Assembly: GCF_014201375.1 (NCBI RefSeq)
Contig: NZ_JACHDZ010000001.1
Coordinates: 1,338,535-1,402,534, forward strand
Source: Tunturiibacter empetritectus
GTDB taxonomy: Bacteria > Acidobacteriota > Terriglobia > Terriglobales > Acidobacteriaceae
DNA length: 64,000 nucleotides
Reading direction: 5' to 3'
The position numbers were made by a program, and so were the translations under genes. Positions 62,780 to 64,000 of this stretch are shown here, piece by piece (position 1 is the first letter of the stretch; each line of letters opens with the position of its first letter). The notes beneath the pieces are model-generated. The model worked only from the letters and a program-made list of their open reading frames with translations. It searched no databases and was not told where the DNA came from.

Positions 62780-63375
62780 TGTGCCGTCATACAGCCACCT
62801 CCAGGGAGTGGAAGTGGGTCTTCTCGGGCAACATTAGCGGTACCTGCCCAGACGCCCTTCAACCATTTTTGCACGTCGAACGGTTCGGACTTGATGACAA
62901 GCTCGCCAGCCGAATCGAACCACTGAGTTCGCGGCCGGTCGTAGTAGAGTTCGATCCCATTGCTGTCGGGATCCCGGAGGTATAGGGACAAAGTACCACC
63001 GTGGTCGCGAGCGTCGTCGATGAGGTCACCGTACCCCAGAAGGCGATTGACAGCTCCCGCCAGTGACACTTCGTCGGGGTAGAGGATGGCGAAGTGATTC
63101 ACCCCTCTGTCATGGAGCTGTTTCGGACCATCATCGGACCTGTAGAACCAGTTCAATGCGACGTGATGGTGATAGTCGCCGAACGCCAGGAATACGGTAG
63201 GAAGTCCGATGGACGGTCCGTAGTAAATGATGGATAGACCGAGAACATCGCAGTAAAACCTTATAGCGCGGTCCAGGTCGGTCACTCGCAGATTCACGTG
63301 CCCGATCCGTACCCCGGAAACAGTCTCGCGAGCTTCAGAGACTCTGGACTGTTCCCAATTCGCAAATACGTTCAT
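62776..63375 (-). CDS. VOC-family (extradiol-dioxygenase/glyoxalase fold) protein
   Basis: 199 residues from the ATG at 63375, 8 nt after AAGGAG; another ATG two codons earlier is nearer to it. VRIGHVNLRVTDLDRAIRFYCDVLGL, HHVALNWFYRSDDGP, VNHFAILYPDE, GYGDLIDDARDHGGTLSLYLRDPDSNGIELYYDRP show both beta-alpha-beta modules with metal ligands His and Glu. The family includes catechol-type extradiol dioxygenases. Its former partner is an acyl-CoA ligase fragment, which points to breakdown of an aromatic or fatty compound. Confidence 0.87.
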   Translation of the reverse strand: MNVFANWEQSRVSEARETVSGVRIGHVNLRVTDLDRAIRFYCDVLGLSIIYYGPSIGLPTVFLAFGDYHHHVALNWFYRSDDGPKQLHDRGVNHFAILYPDEVSLAGAVNRLLGYGDLIDDARDHGGTLSLYLRDPDSNGIELYYDRPRTQWFDSAGELVIKSEPFDVQKWLKGVWAGTANVAREDPLPLPGGGCMTAQ

Positions 63376-63396
63376 TGTCATGGCTCCTTACGTTGT

Positions 63397-63669
63397 GGAA
63401 CGGTTGCCCGTAAGCGGAGAGCGGGCTTGGTGAAGCTGCTCGGCATCAGTAAGCGCGGCAACGTGTACCTTCGCAAGATTCTTATTCATGGCGCACGAGC
63501 TGCCGTGCTGAGGATCAAGCGAGATCGAGCACCGATTGGAGCATGGCTCGATGCCCTTGATTCCAGAGCTCCGAAGAACGTCGTTGTCGTTGCCATGGCC
63601 AACAAGCTCGCACGTATTGCCTGGGCTGTGCTTTCCAGCGGCAACGACTACAGACCCGTCGCCGCATAA
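63397..63669 (+). pseudogene. IS110-family transposase, C-terminal remnant
   Basis: LVKLLGISKRGNVYLRKILI, then HGARAAVLRIKRDRAPIGAW, ALDSRAPKNVVVVAMANKLARIAWAVLSSGNDYR is the end of the serine-containing C-terminal domain of IS110/IS1111 transposases. The RuvC-like N-terminal half is absent and no start codon is present; the sequence joins straight to the region before the VOC gene. Confidence 0.82.
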
Positions 63670-64000
63670 CGGCATGGAAAAGACGCCTGCGGCTTGGAAG
63701 CGCTACGCGCTCCCACTTTCCCGCACCACGACGACTAGAGTTTCTTCCACCGAAGTCTGCACAGGGTAAGCAACGACGAAAGAACAGTCACAACGGCGTG
63801 TCTGCAGCCTGGTACCGAGAATGGTCCTTAACGACCGACCGACTTAGAAGGACAGACACGCGCGCAACTCATCACGGCCAGGAGAGCTGATCTCCACACA
63901 AAGGCTGATTAGATAAGGGCGAAGGCTCAAGTGAAGCCCGTAGACTATGTCTGGTTTAGAGACCAGGGCCAGCGTGAGGAAGGAGTCGGGATGATCATAA
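63670..64000 (+). mobile_element. Non-coding tail of the IS110/IS1111 element, possible bridge-RNA region
   Basis: No gene is supported in these 331 bases. gcgtgtctg (63796-63804) and cagacacgc (63853-63861) form a 9-bp stem around a 48-nt interior. The sequence continues with GC-balanced, non-coding bases to the window end. In the IS1111 group the long non-coding end lies downstream of the transposase and encodes the RNA that guides target choice. That this region is such an end is inference from position and structure. Confidence 0.45.

Noticed and set aside
1..64000. tRNA, rRNA and CRISPR arrays
   Set aside because: No cloverleaf-like or rRNA-like sequence and no regularly spaced identical repeats were seen; the only tandem repeats are those inside the GH13 gene.

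Overview
The window looks like part of a chromosome of a soil Acidobacteriota of the Terriglobia/Acidobacteriaceae type (Edaphobacter- or Granulicella-like). This is inferred from moderately high GC, the density of secreted glycoside hydrolases, an Oar-like TonB receptor remnant, YD-repeat proteins and CACCA-rich intergenic tracts. No rRNA, tRNA or CRISPR array was seen.

Region by region. 1-11.2 kb: the start of a phoU-like gene, then a murein-recycling locus. It holds one 1383-residue protein that joins a sodium:solute symporter, a serine hydrolase of the AmiE/beta-lactamase fold and a NamZ (DUF1343) exo-muramidase, with a BadF-type amino-sugar kinase, an Hsp70-like ATPase, a GH20 hexosaminidase and a coiled-coil porin nearby. 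11.3-12.4 kb: a small Cys-rich protein and a Tat-type MsrB. 12.4-22.2 kb: uxaC, a LarA-family (nickel-pincer) epimerase, gntK and an SDR on the plus strand, followed by larB, an aldo/keto reductase, larC and larE on the minus strand. Together they suggest a glucuronate -> fructuronate -> mannonate -> gluconate -> 6-phosphogluconate route that uses the nickel-pincer nucleotide. 22.4-29.0 kb: a frameshifted SnoaL-like gene, glgX and a 1300-residue GH13 protein.

29.3-34.4 kb: a bufferin-type RiPP operon (precursor, DUF692/MNIO enzyme, DUF2063 partner) diverges from a secreted peroxiredoxin and a doxX-ECF sigma-anti-sigma operon. Four near-identical promoter-like elements (CTGTAACC, 18 nt, CNNA) lie in front of bufA, the peroxiredoxin, doxX and, 20 kb away, msrB. 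This defines a candidate ECF regulon. 34.4-50.8 kb: an Sfp-type phosphopantetheinyl transferase and a three-gene NRPS/PKS assembly line whose order is A-PCP / KS-AT-ACP-aminotransferase-C-A-PCP / C-PCP-TE. The reading frames overlap by ATGA at both junctions. The first A domain carries the threonine code and the second is close to a glycine code, so a small peptide containing a beta-amino (vicinal diamino) unit is predicted. An alpha/beta hydrolase and a JmjC-like oxygenase follow on the other strand.

51-64 kb: a decaying accessory region. It holds a multiply frameshifted Rhs/YD-repeat gene ending in a colicin-E5-like domain, a fragment of a TonB-dependent receptor, remnants of arsR, hflX, a metallo-beta-lactamase-fold gene, an acyl-CoA ligase and an IS110 transposase. 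Between them are apparently intact genes for a beta-propeller protein, a TetR regulator, small membrane proteins, a NIPSNAP protein and a VOC-fold protein.
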